Shown here: piece by piece, positions 9,885-19,467 of the stretch
How positions within the stretch are numbered: the first letter of the stretch is position 1
Layout of the letters: each line of letters begins with the position of its first letter
NCBI GenBank assembly: GCA_903772945.1
Contig: CAICTM010000475.1
Coordinates: 1 to 64,000, forward strand
Direction: 5' to 3'
DNA from: Seminavis robusta
Taxonomy: Eukaryota; Bacillariophyta; Bacillariophyceae; Naviculales; Naviculaceae
DNA length: 64,000 nucleotides
Program-made: the position numbers and the translations under genes
The notes under the pieces: generated by a model
Told to the model about the DNA's origin: nothing
Databases searched by the model: none
What the model saw: only the letters and a program-made list of their open reading frames with translations

Positions 9885-11624
9885 CTAAACATCGTTCACT
9901 TCTCGCGATTGCTCATCAACCACCAAACCCCGCATTCCAATGAGTGGAGAGTGTTCAAACAGCTCCTCCCGTCCAACCCAGAGGAGTTTTTCATTTGCCG
10001 GTACATCTACCTCCACTGAGCGATTGGTCACCCACAGAAACAGCCACTCTCGATCTCTCGGCCACCCGTGATTGGCCAGCCTTCCTCGAAGAGTCTCCAC
10101 AGCACCATTCATTTCGGAAACCTTGACAGTGGTACCTCGCTCGTCGACGGAATGCTTGTACTGCATGAAGACTGTCATCCCCTGCTGAGGGTCATTTGCA
10201 ACTCTTTCCACATTCAAGTTAAAATGTGCGTCAGTGATTGGGTTTCCAGGAGCCGCAAGATGGACGTTATGGAAGTCCAAAATGTTAACGCTGTGCTCTG
10301 TTCCAGGAGCTGCATTGGATCTTGGTATGCTCTGTTCCGTTTCTGCAACCACTGAACCATAGTTAAAGTCCTTAGTTGGCTTGACAATCCAATCCAGAAG
10401 GGAACAATCCTGCGACTGCACACCAGGGAAAACATCCCTCACAAACATGTTTTGGTTGCCATTTTCACTCCAGAAGCGTTGGGTCTTGTCCAGTGCATTC
10501 AGAAATGCTGCATAGTAATGAGCATGGGCATTCTCAAACCGTTGCCATGTCCAGCCATCAGCCCAACTCAAATTCGCAAGAAGAATTGACGTGTTGAGAG
10601 GCAGATTATGTGTGCTGTCTGAAGCTGCAAGGAAGCAGGGAGCAATTCGAATCTCTTTGAACCCTCCTCTTGTCGTCACGGTGATGGATCCAGATTCAGA
10701 AGCTCTTGTAACAGTCCAGTCCTTAGATTCTTCGTCTCCATTGTCTCCACTTTGACGAGGTACAAGAACTGAATGCCCCTTAAGAGGTGGACGGGCAAAG
10801 GAACACAAAATGCACTGTTCCCAACGTCCCTTTGCGGGAAACTTTGCATATGATTTAGCTTCTGCCACAAGTTCGGCAATGAAGGTTCCCTGATCCAATG
10901 TCATGCTTTGACCAGCTCTATCAGCCGCCCAGATGACGGCACCTGGTAGCCCTCCAGCATCAGCGACAGCTACTTTGAACAGAGTGTCCCCCAAAATTTG
11001 ACTGAGAAGTTCGGTACCAGCACCCTTCTTGACCAATCGGTCTTTTGCAAGCGCTAGGGACTCCTCCAATTTTAGAGACGCCAGCGGCAAAGGTTTTGTC
11101 TGGTATTGACTGTTGTGGTTCACTGCAACATCGTTGTATGTAGTCCCCGAGGCAACAGGATAGATGATGATCTTGCCCTTGCTGCTTCTCTCATAGGAAC
11201 TGAGCAAGTCAAAATATTGCGTGAGTAATCCCGTGCTCTTCTTGGCACCAACGCTTGGGTCGTCTGCTGCAGCGTGTACGTATTGCCCATGTTCGTCAAA
11301 GTGAACCACAATGGTGCCTTTGCCTTCATTTTGGTCAAGGCCAATAATGATGTCAAGCGCCTCCTTGGCAGGAAAAGGTCTGAGATCCTCTGTATCAAAG
11401 TACGCCTGAACCAAGCGGCCACCAAGCCGATCTTTAGAATTGTCCTTGAGCAGCCCATCGAAGTTTTTTTGATAGCCATGCCCATTGCCAAGTTGCACCT
11501 GCACGTATGTAGCGTTAGTTTTCTTCTCCTTCTCCAAATACTTCCACAACTCCTCACCAATTCGAGTTTTTCCTGCTCGCACGTGACCGGAAGCCACAAA
11601 AACCTTAAGAGACGGTGTGCGCAC
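9885..11624 (-). CDS. P-loop NTPase, Crinkler/RHS-like, with possible nuclease-like C-terminus
   Basis: A 579-codon frame opens with VRTPSLKVFVASGHVRAGKT. GHVRAGKT (residues 13-20) is a Walker A loop and TIVVHFDEH (104-112) fits Walker B. The middle (about 180-270) is helical. Near the C-terminus, DAHFNLNVER (465-474) and VFMQYKH (485-491) place an Asp and a Q-x-K triad in the order of PD-(D/E)xK nucleases. This layout is what I remember for Crinkler (CRN) and trypanosome RHS-type proteins, but the assignment is inference. The frame has no ATG at its front: the first codon is GTG, preceded in frame by TGA. A splice acceptor (CCCCCAG near 11635) directly upstream suggests a missing first exon, perhaps within 11.7-12.8 kb. 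The part seen is otherwise uninterrupted. Confidence 0.6.
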   Translation of the reverse strand: MRTPSLKVFVASGHVRAGKTRIGEELWKYLEKEKKTNATYVQVQLGNGHGYQKNFDGLLKDNSKDRLGGRLVQAYFDTEDLRPFPAKEALDIIIGLDQNEGKGTIVVHFDEHGQYVHAAADDPSVGAKKSTGLLTQYFDLLSSYERSSKGKIIIYPVASGTTYNDVAVNHNSQYQTKPLPLASLKLEESLALAKDRLVKKGAGTELLSQILGDTLFKVAVADAGGLPGAVIWAADRAGQSMTLDQGTFIAELVAEAKSYAKFPAKGRWEQCILCSFARPPLKGHSVLVPRQSGDNGDEESKDWTVTRASESGSITVTTRGGFKEIRIAPCFLAASDSTHNLPLNTSILLANLSWADGWTWQRFENAHAHYYAAFLNALDKTQRFWSENGNQNMFVRDVFPGVQSQDCSLLDWIVKPTKDFNYGSVVAETEQSIPRSNAAPGTEHSVNILDFHNVHLAAPGNPITDAHFNLNVERVANDPQQGMTVFMQYKHSVDERGTTVKVSEMNGAVETLRGRLANHGWPRDREWLFLWVTNRSVEVDVPANEKLLWVGREELFEHSPLIGMRGLVVDEQSREVNDV

Positions 11625-11691
11625 CGAGTAGAGGCTGGGGGCTCATAGAACGTGTATCACCAATCCCACGAAACGAAGGTGATCCAAAGCA

Positions 11692-11769
11692 ATAAAGTGA
11701 CCCCTGAAGTAACAATCGAAGAAATAGTAGTGTACCCTAACCAAAACAATTTTAAAGGGTCACTTTATA
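11692..11769. repeat. 78-bp fold-back with 14-bp inverted ends
   Basis: ATAAAGTGACCCCT at 11692-11705 is mirrored by AAGGGTCACTTTAT at 11756-11769 (13 of 14 positions pair). About 50 bp of unrelated sequence lies between. It could be a tiny MITE or a stem-loop near the 5' end of the NTPase gene. No target duplication is evident. Confidence 0.4.
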
Positions 11770-12732
11770 TCTTTGGTTGGTTGACCTCCGAATCGCCACT
11801 CGAGTGCCACAGCATGGCCAACAAACCAGTCGTTCGACGCTCTACAATACTTGTGGAGAGGGAAGCCACAATCAGAGCGAGTTTGGAGGTCGGAGATGCA
11901 ACCACATAATAGTAGTCAAAGCAAAGAGCTGCGGCGCTCAATCTCCTTCCTCTTGTTGACCTCACGGAGCGAGTGGTGGAGCGGCGGTGGTTTCCTGCTA
12001 CTACAACAACAACCTCCACAACTACACCGCCTTTGAAGCTTGCGCTTGTTGCTACACCGGTAGTGGTAATATAGACGAATTATAGAACCCTTACTTGTAT
12101 TTTAGGAGCGTCGTTTCGTTGGGTATCAGTCTCCGGAGCATCGTCATGGTGGTTGGTTCGATCGATCGGTTGTTGTTAACGTTGTTGTTGCTGCAGCCAA
12201 CTTCGCGCCATTTCGAAAAGTGAAAAGACGCGAGCACGAGCCAAAAACGCGCGACCGCCTCCAGTTCTTCCGCGGACCGTCTCTTAAATGCTCCATGATC
12301 CTTGATGGGTTGCGTCCGCATGTGGGAAGAAAAAAATTGCTTGGCGGGATCCCTTCCAATGAGGTCCGTTTCGGCGTCGTCAACGGTTTGGACGCGCAAT
12401 CCTAGGCGCAAAACTTCTTGTGTCCAGGATGTGGGTTCCTTGCTTGCCACTGGGAGTACGTGGAGCCAAGGACGATTTGAATAATAAACCAACACCCAAA
12501 TCTAGAATTCTTCTTACCATTTGCTGGCTGTTGTTGCGGTGGACCCAAATCGTAAGTGGCACCATCTGTGAGCTGTGTGAAGGTATACACCACGGTTGTG
12601 GTATTCGGTATAGAGGTGTTTGACCTCTTTAAGAGAAAGAAATTCTTTAAAATCTTCCTGACTGCTGACTGGGTATTGGTTATTCTCGCCTGTAACTCTG
12701 ATTACAACCTTGGTGTTGACAAAAAACCACAA
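11770..12732 (-). other. unrecognised minus-strand reading frames, possibly a spliced gene
   Basis: Three minus-strand frames in this stretch look coding but do not join in one frame: 12732-12514 (contains SSQEDFKEFLSLKEVKHL), 12593-12402 and 12495-12091 (contains RVQTVDDAETDLIGRD). A consensus donor (TGGTAAGAAG near 12508) and AG sites near 12440 would allow an intron of about 70-90 nt. I recognise no domain. One possibility is that these are upstream exons of the NTPase gene at 9885-11624, which lacks its own start. That is a guess. Confidence 0.2.
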
Positions 12733-13875
12733 TTCCCCGCAACTTCCATGCCTGCCTGTCGTTGGATTTGCTTATGCGTGCAGGCGCCCGTTCGAGGGTG
12801 CTACTGATGTGCTACTGCAGCATTGATGAATCGGTGGGCGTTTGAGGCGTTAAGAAGAAGAGGCATGCGCTCGTAATCACGGATCTGGCACCGTCTGGCA
12901 AAACACCGGTTCCATCAGCTGCAGGCCTACGGTACCGCAGTCCTCCACAGAGCATGCACTCCGCACCATTTTCGCAACAGCCTCCGCTGTTTTATTCAGC
13001 GCGATCCTTCTCGATCCATGGATCCTCTTCGGAATCCTCGATCGAGATCTTTGCATCTTTGCTCGAGATCTTCTGCATGTTGTGTTGGGATGTCATGCAT
13101 GCTAGTCATGACGATCGGTCCGCCAGTAATAGTAGTTTTCTTACTGTGTCAGGCATCAAGCAGATCTGATACATAGGAAGGTTTCCCCCGTCTACACGAA
13201 CGAGGCGGCCACACGGCTCTGGATTCTGGGAACGACTCCATGGCAGACAGGAGGCAACGACAACAATCATCAAGAGCAATTGAGAGGGACACTGTGCTGA
13301 TCAAGCTGAACGAACGAACGATGCAACCTTCCGGGTGGAGTTCTCAACAACATTCTGGATGGAGTTCTCAACAAACGAGGAGGTGCAAGACATGACGGCT
13401 GATGGAATGCTAGCTGCGTGAGCCCTTGGCCAGTGATCGATACAGATTCGCTGCACATGACGACGGCGCATGGCATGGCATGGCATGGACCGATCAATCG
13501 ATACACACACACACCTGCTCCCAACAGGAAAAAACAAAGTGCGACCAAGGAAATTATCGGCACGCGATTCGTCACTCGCTGCCTCGCTAGAACGATCGGC
13601 CGACACTACTACGGTACAGTATAGAAGAGTGGTACTGTGCCAGTATACCTACCGTGTCCTGTCAAGGATGGTTACAGGTCTGCAAAATAGTAGACATTTG
13701 ACAATTGTAGGCAGTCGATCTATTGGAATAGCAGCCTATCAATCAGTCAAGGAAACAGTCGGTGGCTGGAGCCGAGGAGGCTGGAAGTGCTGGAGGATAC
13801 GGTACGTATGCCCACCACTATAAGGCAACAACCAACCATCACGGAGCGCTTGTTGCGTTTGGTTTGACGGGCGGG
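12733..13875. other. intergenic, no supported gene
   Basis: Only short open frames are present. There is a short GGCAT tandem run near 13469-13485 and an ACACAC run near 13501. The left end of duplicate block B begins at the right border. Confidence 0.5.
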
Positions 13876-14540
13876 ACAAAAGCAACCATGAAATGAGCTA
13901 CGCAACCATACACCGAAAGAACTCAATTGACAACAAGAGAATCAATCTGGAAGACCAGCATTCTTGAGACTGTAGGCAGTGTTATAGATGCCAGCATGTG
14001 AGCTAGCTTCTGCTGTCATTTTATTTTAGAGCAATCCTTTATAGGGTTCCCGGCAATCGTAGCTCCAACTGCATGAGAAACGAGTGGAGCTACGAGACCA
14101 TACACAAAACGAGTTTGACAACAAGAGAATGATACCGACCCGACAAGACCAGCATTCTGAGATGTCAGCATGTATCGATACATAGCCAGATACATAGCCA
14201 GCTGCCGCTGGCGTTTTTTGAGCATTCCTCGGTAGAGTTCCCGGCAATCGTAGCTGCAACTGAGCAACAAGTGGAGTCGAGTCCATCAAAAGCAAGCCCT
14301 ACACGTACCCCATATAGTGGCTGCATGGCATACACAGTCTTCGTGCCTATACTTGCATGCCGACGGCTGAACATGTGTGTTCGTGAAGAAGAGAAGTTTT
14401 GTGGTATCTTTCTTTGTTCAGATTTCAATTTACCATCATCAGGTACATACATAAATTAGGTACATGCATTAGGAGAGGTTGAACAGCTAATAGCGAATTA
14501 TTCATACTACACAGGACATTTTGGACAGGTAGCGCTTCAA
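13876..14540 (+). repeat. duplicate block B, copy 2 (3' flank of Hint gene 2)
   Basis: This copy is homologous to 7014-7470. It contains two versions of the central part (GAGCTACG...ACCAGCATTCT...GTTCCCGGCAATCGTAGCT, at about 13890-14065 and 14080-14260), an internal duplication missing from copy 1. The final 100 bp, ending in GGTTGAACAGCTAATAGCG, is nearly the same in both copies. Confidence 0.75.
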
Positions 14541-15798
14541 GCTTGTTTGTTGACATCGATTGGTTCCACAGCAGGAGCATTATTTCCACGAACAAAACCC
14601 ACAAAGACCAATCCACCAACAACCATGGCAACAGCCATCTTGGCACCAAACAAGAGCTCCAATGCATACAGGGGACACAAGACAACCAAGTAGACAGCCA
14701 AGAGGAAATACTGGACCATCCAATGCTGGGCATGGAACCAGTCGGACAAATCAAATGCCGTCTGCACAAAAAGAGCCACACCATCTTCATTGTATGTCTG
14801 GCACCATTTTGGGTTGATCCCACCCATACAAACCAAACGAGGCACAGTCAAGAGCATGTGGGCAACTCGGTGGTGAGAGAAAACGGACAATGCAGAGTGC
14901 CCTTGTACTTCCATGGTTTGGGGATCCCCATTGGGTTGGAGGGAAACATAGCAAGAGGATGCAATGCCATCCACCACAAGTGTGCCATCCGGAGTCAGGG
15001 GAGCATAGATTCCGTGGCGCTGGACAGTATCAATCTTGGTAACAACAGCCGCTCCTCCTTGTCCAGCTTCAGTAAGAGTATCACCAACCTTGATGGATCC
15101 GGCTGTGACTGGGGCATCCTTCCCCTGCACATAGACCAAATGTTGACTGGTGATTTCCAATGGGTTGTTGCCACTTGTCGTGTGGATTTGGAGGAATTCC
15201 GTGTAAGTGGTGTCATCATTGTGGGCAAAGGCGTAGATTGGTTGGTATTCGTCGTTGGCAGTCAAGATTTTGTCTCCGATGTTGAGTTCCGTCATCTTGG
15301 TGGGCGCTTGGCCCGGTTGTTCCACAGTGGCTTCCCCGGAAAAGCAAACAGGAGGAGGAGGGGGAGCAGGAGTCGGAGCAGAAGGAGCGGGAGAAGGAGC
15401 AGAAGGAGCGGGAGAAGGAGCAGAAGGGCTGACACCATTGCAATTGCATGTGATGACCGTGCCAGTGTGGGTCTGTGCAGAAAACACTAGGGAGAAGACA
15501 GATGTTGTTATGGGCGTGTAGGTCATGGTGGTTCCGCAAGAACTTGCTTGATCCACAATTAGTTCTTGGCCTGATGTTAGTGTGCCTGAAAACATAAGAG
15601 TTAAGAGATCGGTAGCAGAGCATTCAACATTGCATACTATGTCGGTCGTCCCAGTTGGGATTGTAATACCCGCGTCCCAACGTGGACTGACACCAGCCGG
15701 AACATTAAAAAGGTATGGCATACAGAAGCACCGCACGACTTTGCCATCAAGAATGTGATGATACCGATAGTAATGGTAAAGAGCGGAATGATCTTCAT
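14537..15798 (-). CDS. secreted Hint-domain protein 2 (frame break in signal peptide region)
   Basis: The main frame (399 codons to 14537) matches Hint protein 1 with about 18 differences over the last 269 residues. It keeps the nucleophile Cys in CFSGEATV, the TSQH motif, SSCY and the hydrophobic C-terminal segment. The N-terminal domain is much more diverged but keeps Cys positions and SSCGTT. The linker is a repeated APSAPSP run. The signal peptide (MKIIPLFTITIGIITF..., ATG at 15798) lies in a different frame. One more T in the T5 run at 15707-15711 would join it to the domain, so the break may be a homopolymer assembly error or a recent mutation. The function should match copy 1: self-cleavage and release of a small extracellular domain. 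Confidence 0.75.
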
Positions 15799-16424
15799 GG
15801 CGGATGGATCGGATATATGTAATAGTGAAAGGTGTACCGCACCACTCTCGATCGGCTGGCTTCCGCAGATAATTTCCTTCCGCTAAACCCCCCTTATTAC
15901 TCGATCACTCGAGTAAAAAAGTGCCTTTGAATTCTAGAAATTATGAGGTTCACAGGTACAGGTAGCAGTGCTAATAGGGTGATCGCACACTGACTATGAT
16001 ACTTCGGTATGGTATCGGTCTACATGGTGGTGGGGTATGGTTGCTGCAAAATGAAAGTGGGAACAATATAACGTGCTTCAGTTGGGCTCTACGATCCTGT
16101 TGTGGTACCGTTCCTGCAAATTGGATCTTCTTCCCGTGTTCAGTAGCAGCAGGGACACGAGAGCCACGCATGCAGAGGTGGCGGTCCCGAAGAATAATAG
16201 CAAGGCTGAGCCGAGCATTGTAAAAGGATGAAAGGCGGGAAGAGAAGCATTCAGGATCCGGAAGGACAAAAGACTTGGCGATTCGATTCACTCACGTAAT
16301 TCTTAATCAGGGGGAAGGAGGAAAATGTGTTACCTTTGTGTGGTAACGTTACCTTTGTTGATGGACCGACTTTGGTCTGAATGATCCTATATCCAAGGTT
16401 CTTTCCCATGCATTGTATCACTCT
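15799..16424 (-). promoter_or_regulatory. 5' flank of Hint gene 2, partly duplicated from gene 1
   Basis: At 15935-16130 the sequence parallels 8770-9010 upstream of Hint gene 1: TTATGAGGTTCACAG, CGTGCTTCAGTTGGG and GGTACCGTTCCTGCAAAT. Conservation upstream of both genes fits shared regulation but may only reflect recent duplication. The rest, to 16424, has no recognisable content. Confidence 0.45.
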
Positions 16425-16660
16425 GCAAGCTCCGGCCGTGACTTCGAAGGGCTGCGCTCAGCTGAACTAACCAACTCAGCAGATCCACGTGGCTACTACA
16501 TGTGGGCGTGGAATGTAAGCCAAAGCCAAAGTGACATGCACATCATGATCCAGTTCCCTCGATGTTTCCCCCCTTTAGAAGCAGCACAGCCCTAAGCTGG
16601 TGGAACCTTGAGATTGCTTTCTTCAAGAAAAGTGAAGCCCACGGTTGCCCACAACCCAGC
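16425..16660 (+). repeat. dispersed duplicate block A, copy 2
   Basis: Homologue of 5390-5660, on the same strand. Copy 1 lies on the 3' side of Hint gene 1, whereas this copy lies on the 5' side of Hint gene 2. The order is therefore A-B-Hint, then B-Hint-A, which is what a partly deleted tandem array of A-B-Hint units would leave. Confidence 0.5.
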
Positions 16661-17464
16661 TAGCTAATACTAGCTAGTGCAACGACAAATACTTATGACG
16701 ACGCCACTGGCTGAAGAATAGAATACTTTATTTGTCCCGCTCAACTAATGGAACTTCCACTCACTATAATATGAGCACCACTACAACGCCGCTACAATTT
16801 CAATACGTACTGCCCGATTGGCTATTGTGAATATCCACATGATCGTGTCCTCCACTGTTTTGGTCCACGTATATTATAGACATCCATTTTTGGCGGTTGT
16901 GGAATTTCTCTCGATCCGTCGTAAGATAGCATCCCCTCAATCGATCGGAGCAATCCCATCGAGACTGCCGTGATGCGCATCTTAATTGTTGTTTGTTTGT
17001 TTGTTTGTTTGTTTGTTTGTTTGTTTGTCCAATCGGTTAACTGAAGTTGCAAAGACAGTGGATTGGATGTATGTATGATCATTCATGACGAGCATGCAGT
17101 TGAATTTCGTGTGGTACTGTACGGCCAGTTACATGCATCCGTGTGCATGGGCAATGGTTTGATGATGGGTTCCACCGTACCGGTACGTGACGGGCAACAA
17201 TTAAGAGTTATTTGATCTATATCCTCTGCAGTACGTGTAGTCGAACCATGGGCACTTGATCGATCGATCGTCGTCAAACTATCTGTGTGCGTTGCCGCAA
17301 CGCTGAAGCCAATGTATTGCTTGTTGGGCCGACCAAAGAAAGAGACATGGGATGATTATCGGATTGTCTATATATTATTTACACGCACGCAAGGGTCTCC
17401 CGAGTATACATGTGCCGATTGCATGCCCCATGCATGCATCAACTAATCAGCTAATAATATATAG
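16661..17464. other. intergenic with a (GTTT)n microsatellite
   Basis: A run of about ten GTTT units lies at 16987-17028. GATCGATCGATCG occurs near 17259-17271 and GCATGCATGC-type words near 17420-17440. No gene is supported. The right end probably covers the 3' untranslated region of the minus-strand ubiquitin-like gene. Confidence 0.5.
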
Positions 17465-19073
17465 TCAGAGCAAGACACTAAAGAACTTGTACTCGGAAGA
17501 GTCTCTTGGCACGGGCATGTCATCGGGCAATGGATCTCCTTCTCCATACGATCCAGCGGGATATATTTTGAGTAAACTGGGATCCTGAATTCCATCAAAG
17601 TATTGTTTGACAAAGTTGGCATCATTTCGTAGTTGTAGTATTTCCACTTTGAATGCTTTGATATCCATGGCAACGGGACAAAACATTTCGAATGGAATCT
17701 GATCTCCCACCATGAAATATGCCTTGAATCGCGTCAGATCAAACGGCGTAGGTTCAAAATCCACACTGTAGTCTTTGGACTTGTGAACGGCATCTGCGAA
17801 GAACAATGTAATGTCAGAAACGAGCGCCCCATCGAATCAATCAATCAGTCAGCCATGCATGAGAACAAGAGGAGCTGGACTTGTTTGACTTACATTCAAT
17901 AGAGCTATCATCATCGTCGTCGTCACTCTTTTTCTTTTTCTTCTTTTTCTTTGTTGACTTTTCTGGCGCTTTGACAGTTCGTTTGTCGACCATTTCCAGG
18001 ATACTCCCCGCCACCACACCATAGTCCTTGAGTGGTTTGTGGAATGCGTCATCCAGCAGTGGCACTCCTTGTAGCATCAAGAGTTGGTGTGGCGCAGGGA
18101 TTCCCGCCTCTGCTTGCAGTTGCTTGCAAAAGTCAGCCACGGTAACGTCGGTATGGACTACTACTTTGGTGCGAATGTGTTTTCCATTGTTGGGCGTTTT
18201 GACAATGACGGGGACTCCATCTGGTTCGACTGTCATAATAATATTGAGGCCGTCTTGCAGAATGCCGAGTTGTGTCAGAGTGGCACTGTCATTGTTTACT
18301 AGCGCGTCCTTGAGTTTGAGAATTTGTTGGTCGGGTGGCAAATGACATTCGCCCGAAATGTTGTTTTTGAGATCCCGAATGGTGTCATTGGGATCGAGCG
18401 AAACCGAAATCGTTTGTCCATCCCACGTCTTGACGGTAATATGAACTTCCTTTTTCTTGGCTTGCACTTGCAGAAGAAGAGAAGAACGACGACGCTGTTT
18501 GTGAATTTTGGCTTCTTGGACACTTTTTTCTCCTGCCGAGCTGTCACTACTGCTGCTAGAACTGCTACTGGACGAACTTGACGAAGAAGACGAAGAGTCA
18601 TCCTTGACAACGTCTTGTTGTTCTTGTTGTTGTTGTTGGATGATGGAGATTCGTTTCTGTATCACCTTGGAGACTCGTTTCGAAACTCGTTTGGATGGTT
18701 TGGGTGGCAACTTGGTAGTTGGCGGGAACGACGAGCGGCGGCGCGCTTTTCGTTTGACAAAATGCATGTGTTCGTCCAAATCTTCGGTGCGCGCCAAATC
18801 AAAGAATCCACCTCCTTGAGCGCCGTAATACCGCAGCGTCTTGTCGGCCTTGAACGCACGCTGGATGCCACTGTAAAACAAATTCTGATCTTCCACCGCA
18901 ATCCCTGTATGTTCTTCCAACTGCTCGTGCATGGCAATAAGAATGGGTTCGTCGGGATCGACCAGTACATTGATGACTTCTCCTCCCCAACGCACGTAGC
19001 ACCGCCGTTTCAAATAGTCAGGAATACCATTCTTCTTCTTCTTGCTCGTCTTGGCGTCTACTACTCGTAGCAT
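17465..19073 (-). CDS. multi-ubiquitin-like-domain protein, two exons
   Basis: The protein has 502 residues. Exon 1 is 19073-17894 and exon 2 is 17793-17465, joined across a 100-nt GTAAG...CAG intron (phase 1, giving SSIEYAVHKSK). There are up to three ubiquitin-like folds: about 24-107, 207-287 (VHITVKTWDGQTISVSLDP, a clear beta-grasp start) and 290-370 (TKVVVHTDVTVADFCKQL...LLMLQGVPLLDD). Between the first two lies a basic stretch, a Gln/Glu run and an uninterrupted run of about 17 Ser. After the third come a run of eight Lys and an Asp run. The C-terminal 110 residues are not recognised. There is no diglycine end for conjugation, so it is probably an adaptor. The first 13 codons are duplicated at 25339-25379. 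Confidence 0.75.
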
Positions 19074-19467
19074 CTTATAATATATAGCTATCCAAAGGTC
19101 GTACGGTACCGTACTACTACTATTGAGTCGAGGTATAGCTAGTAGCTTGTTGATGGTCCCTTCGTCCGATCTATTAGTACCTGTTGATCTGCGAGGTCAT
19201 CGACCTTTTGGAGCTGGATCCAGAATAAGTGTGCGTCGAACGTTAGTAGGGCATCGCGTAAACCCAATCCAAGATCCATCCATGCAGATGCAGATGCAGC
19301 TGTCGCGATTCTGATCTCTTATTGTCTTCCTCATAATACGGTAGGATCCTACAAAACAAAAAGGAAAGACCAACAAACGACGACACTTGACTCGTACCGT
19401 ACGATAGAGCCAAGTTATTTTAAACTATTGTTGCCTCAGTAGAGCAAGAAGAGCAAGAAATAGCAAG
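19074..19467. promoter_or_regulatory. divergent promoter between ubiquitin-like and LRR genes
   Basis: 394 bp separate two divergent start codons. TTATAATATATAGCTA right upstream of the ubiquitin-like gene (19075-19090) could act as an AT-rich core. A copy of this region is present at 25380-25792, with its own TATAATATATAGC and GAATAAGTGTGCGTCG (19225 against 25595). The two copies can be aligned to find conserved sites. Confidence 0.5.

Noticed and set aside
16987-17028. (GTTT)n run as a motif-array element
   Set aside because: It is a plain microsatellite without terminal repeats or alternating orientation.
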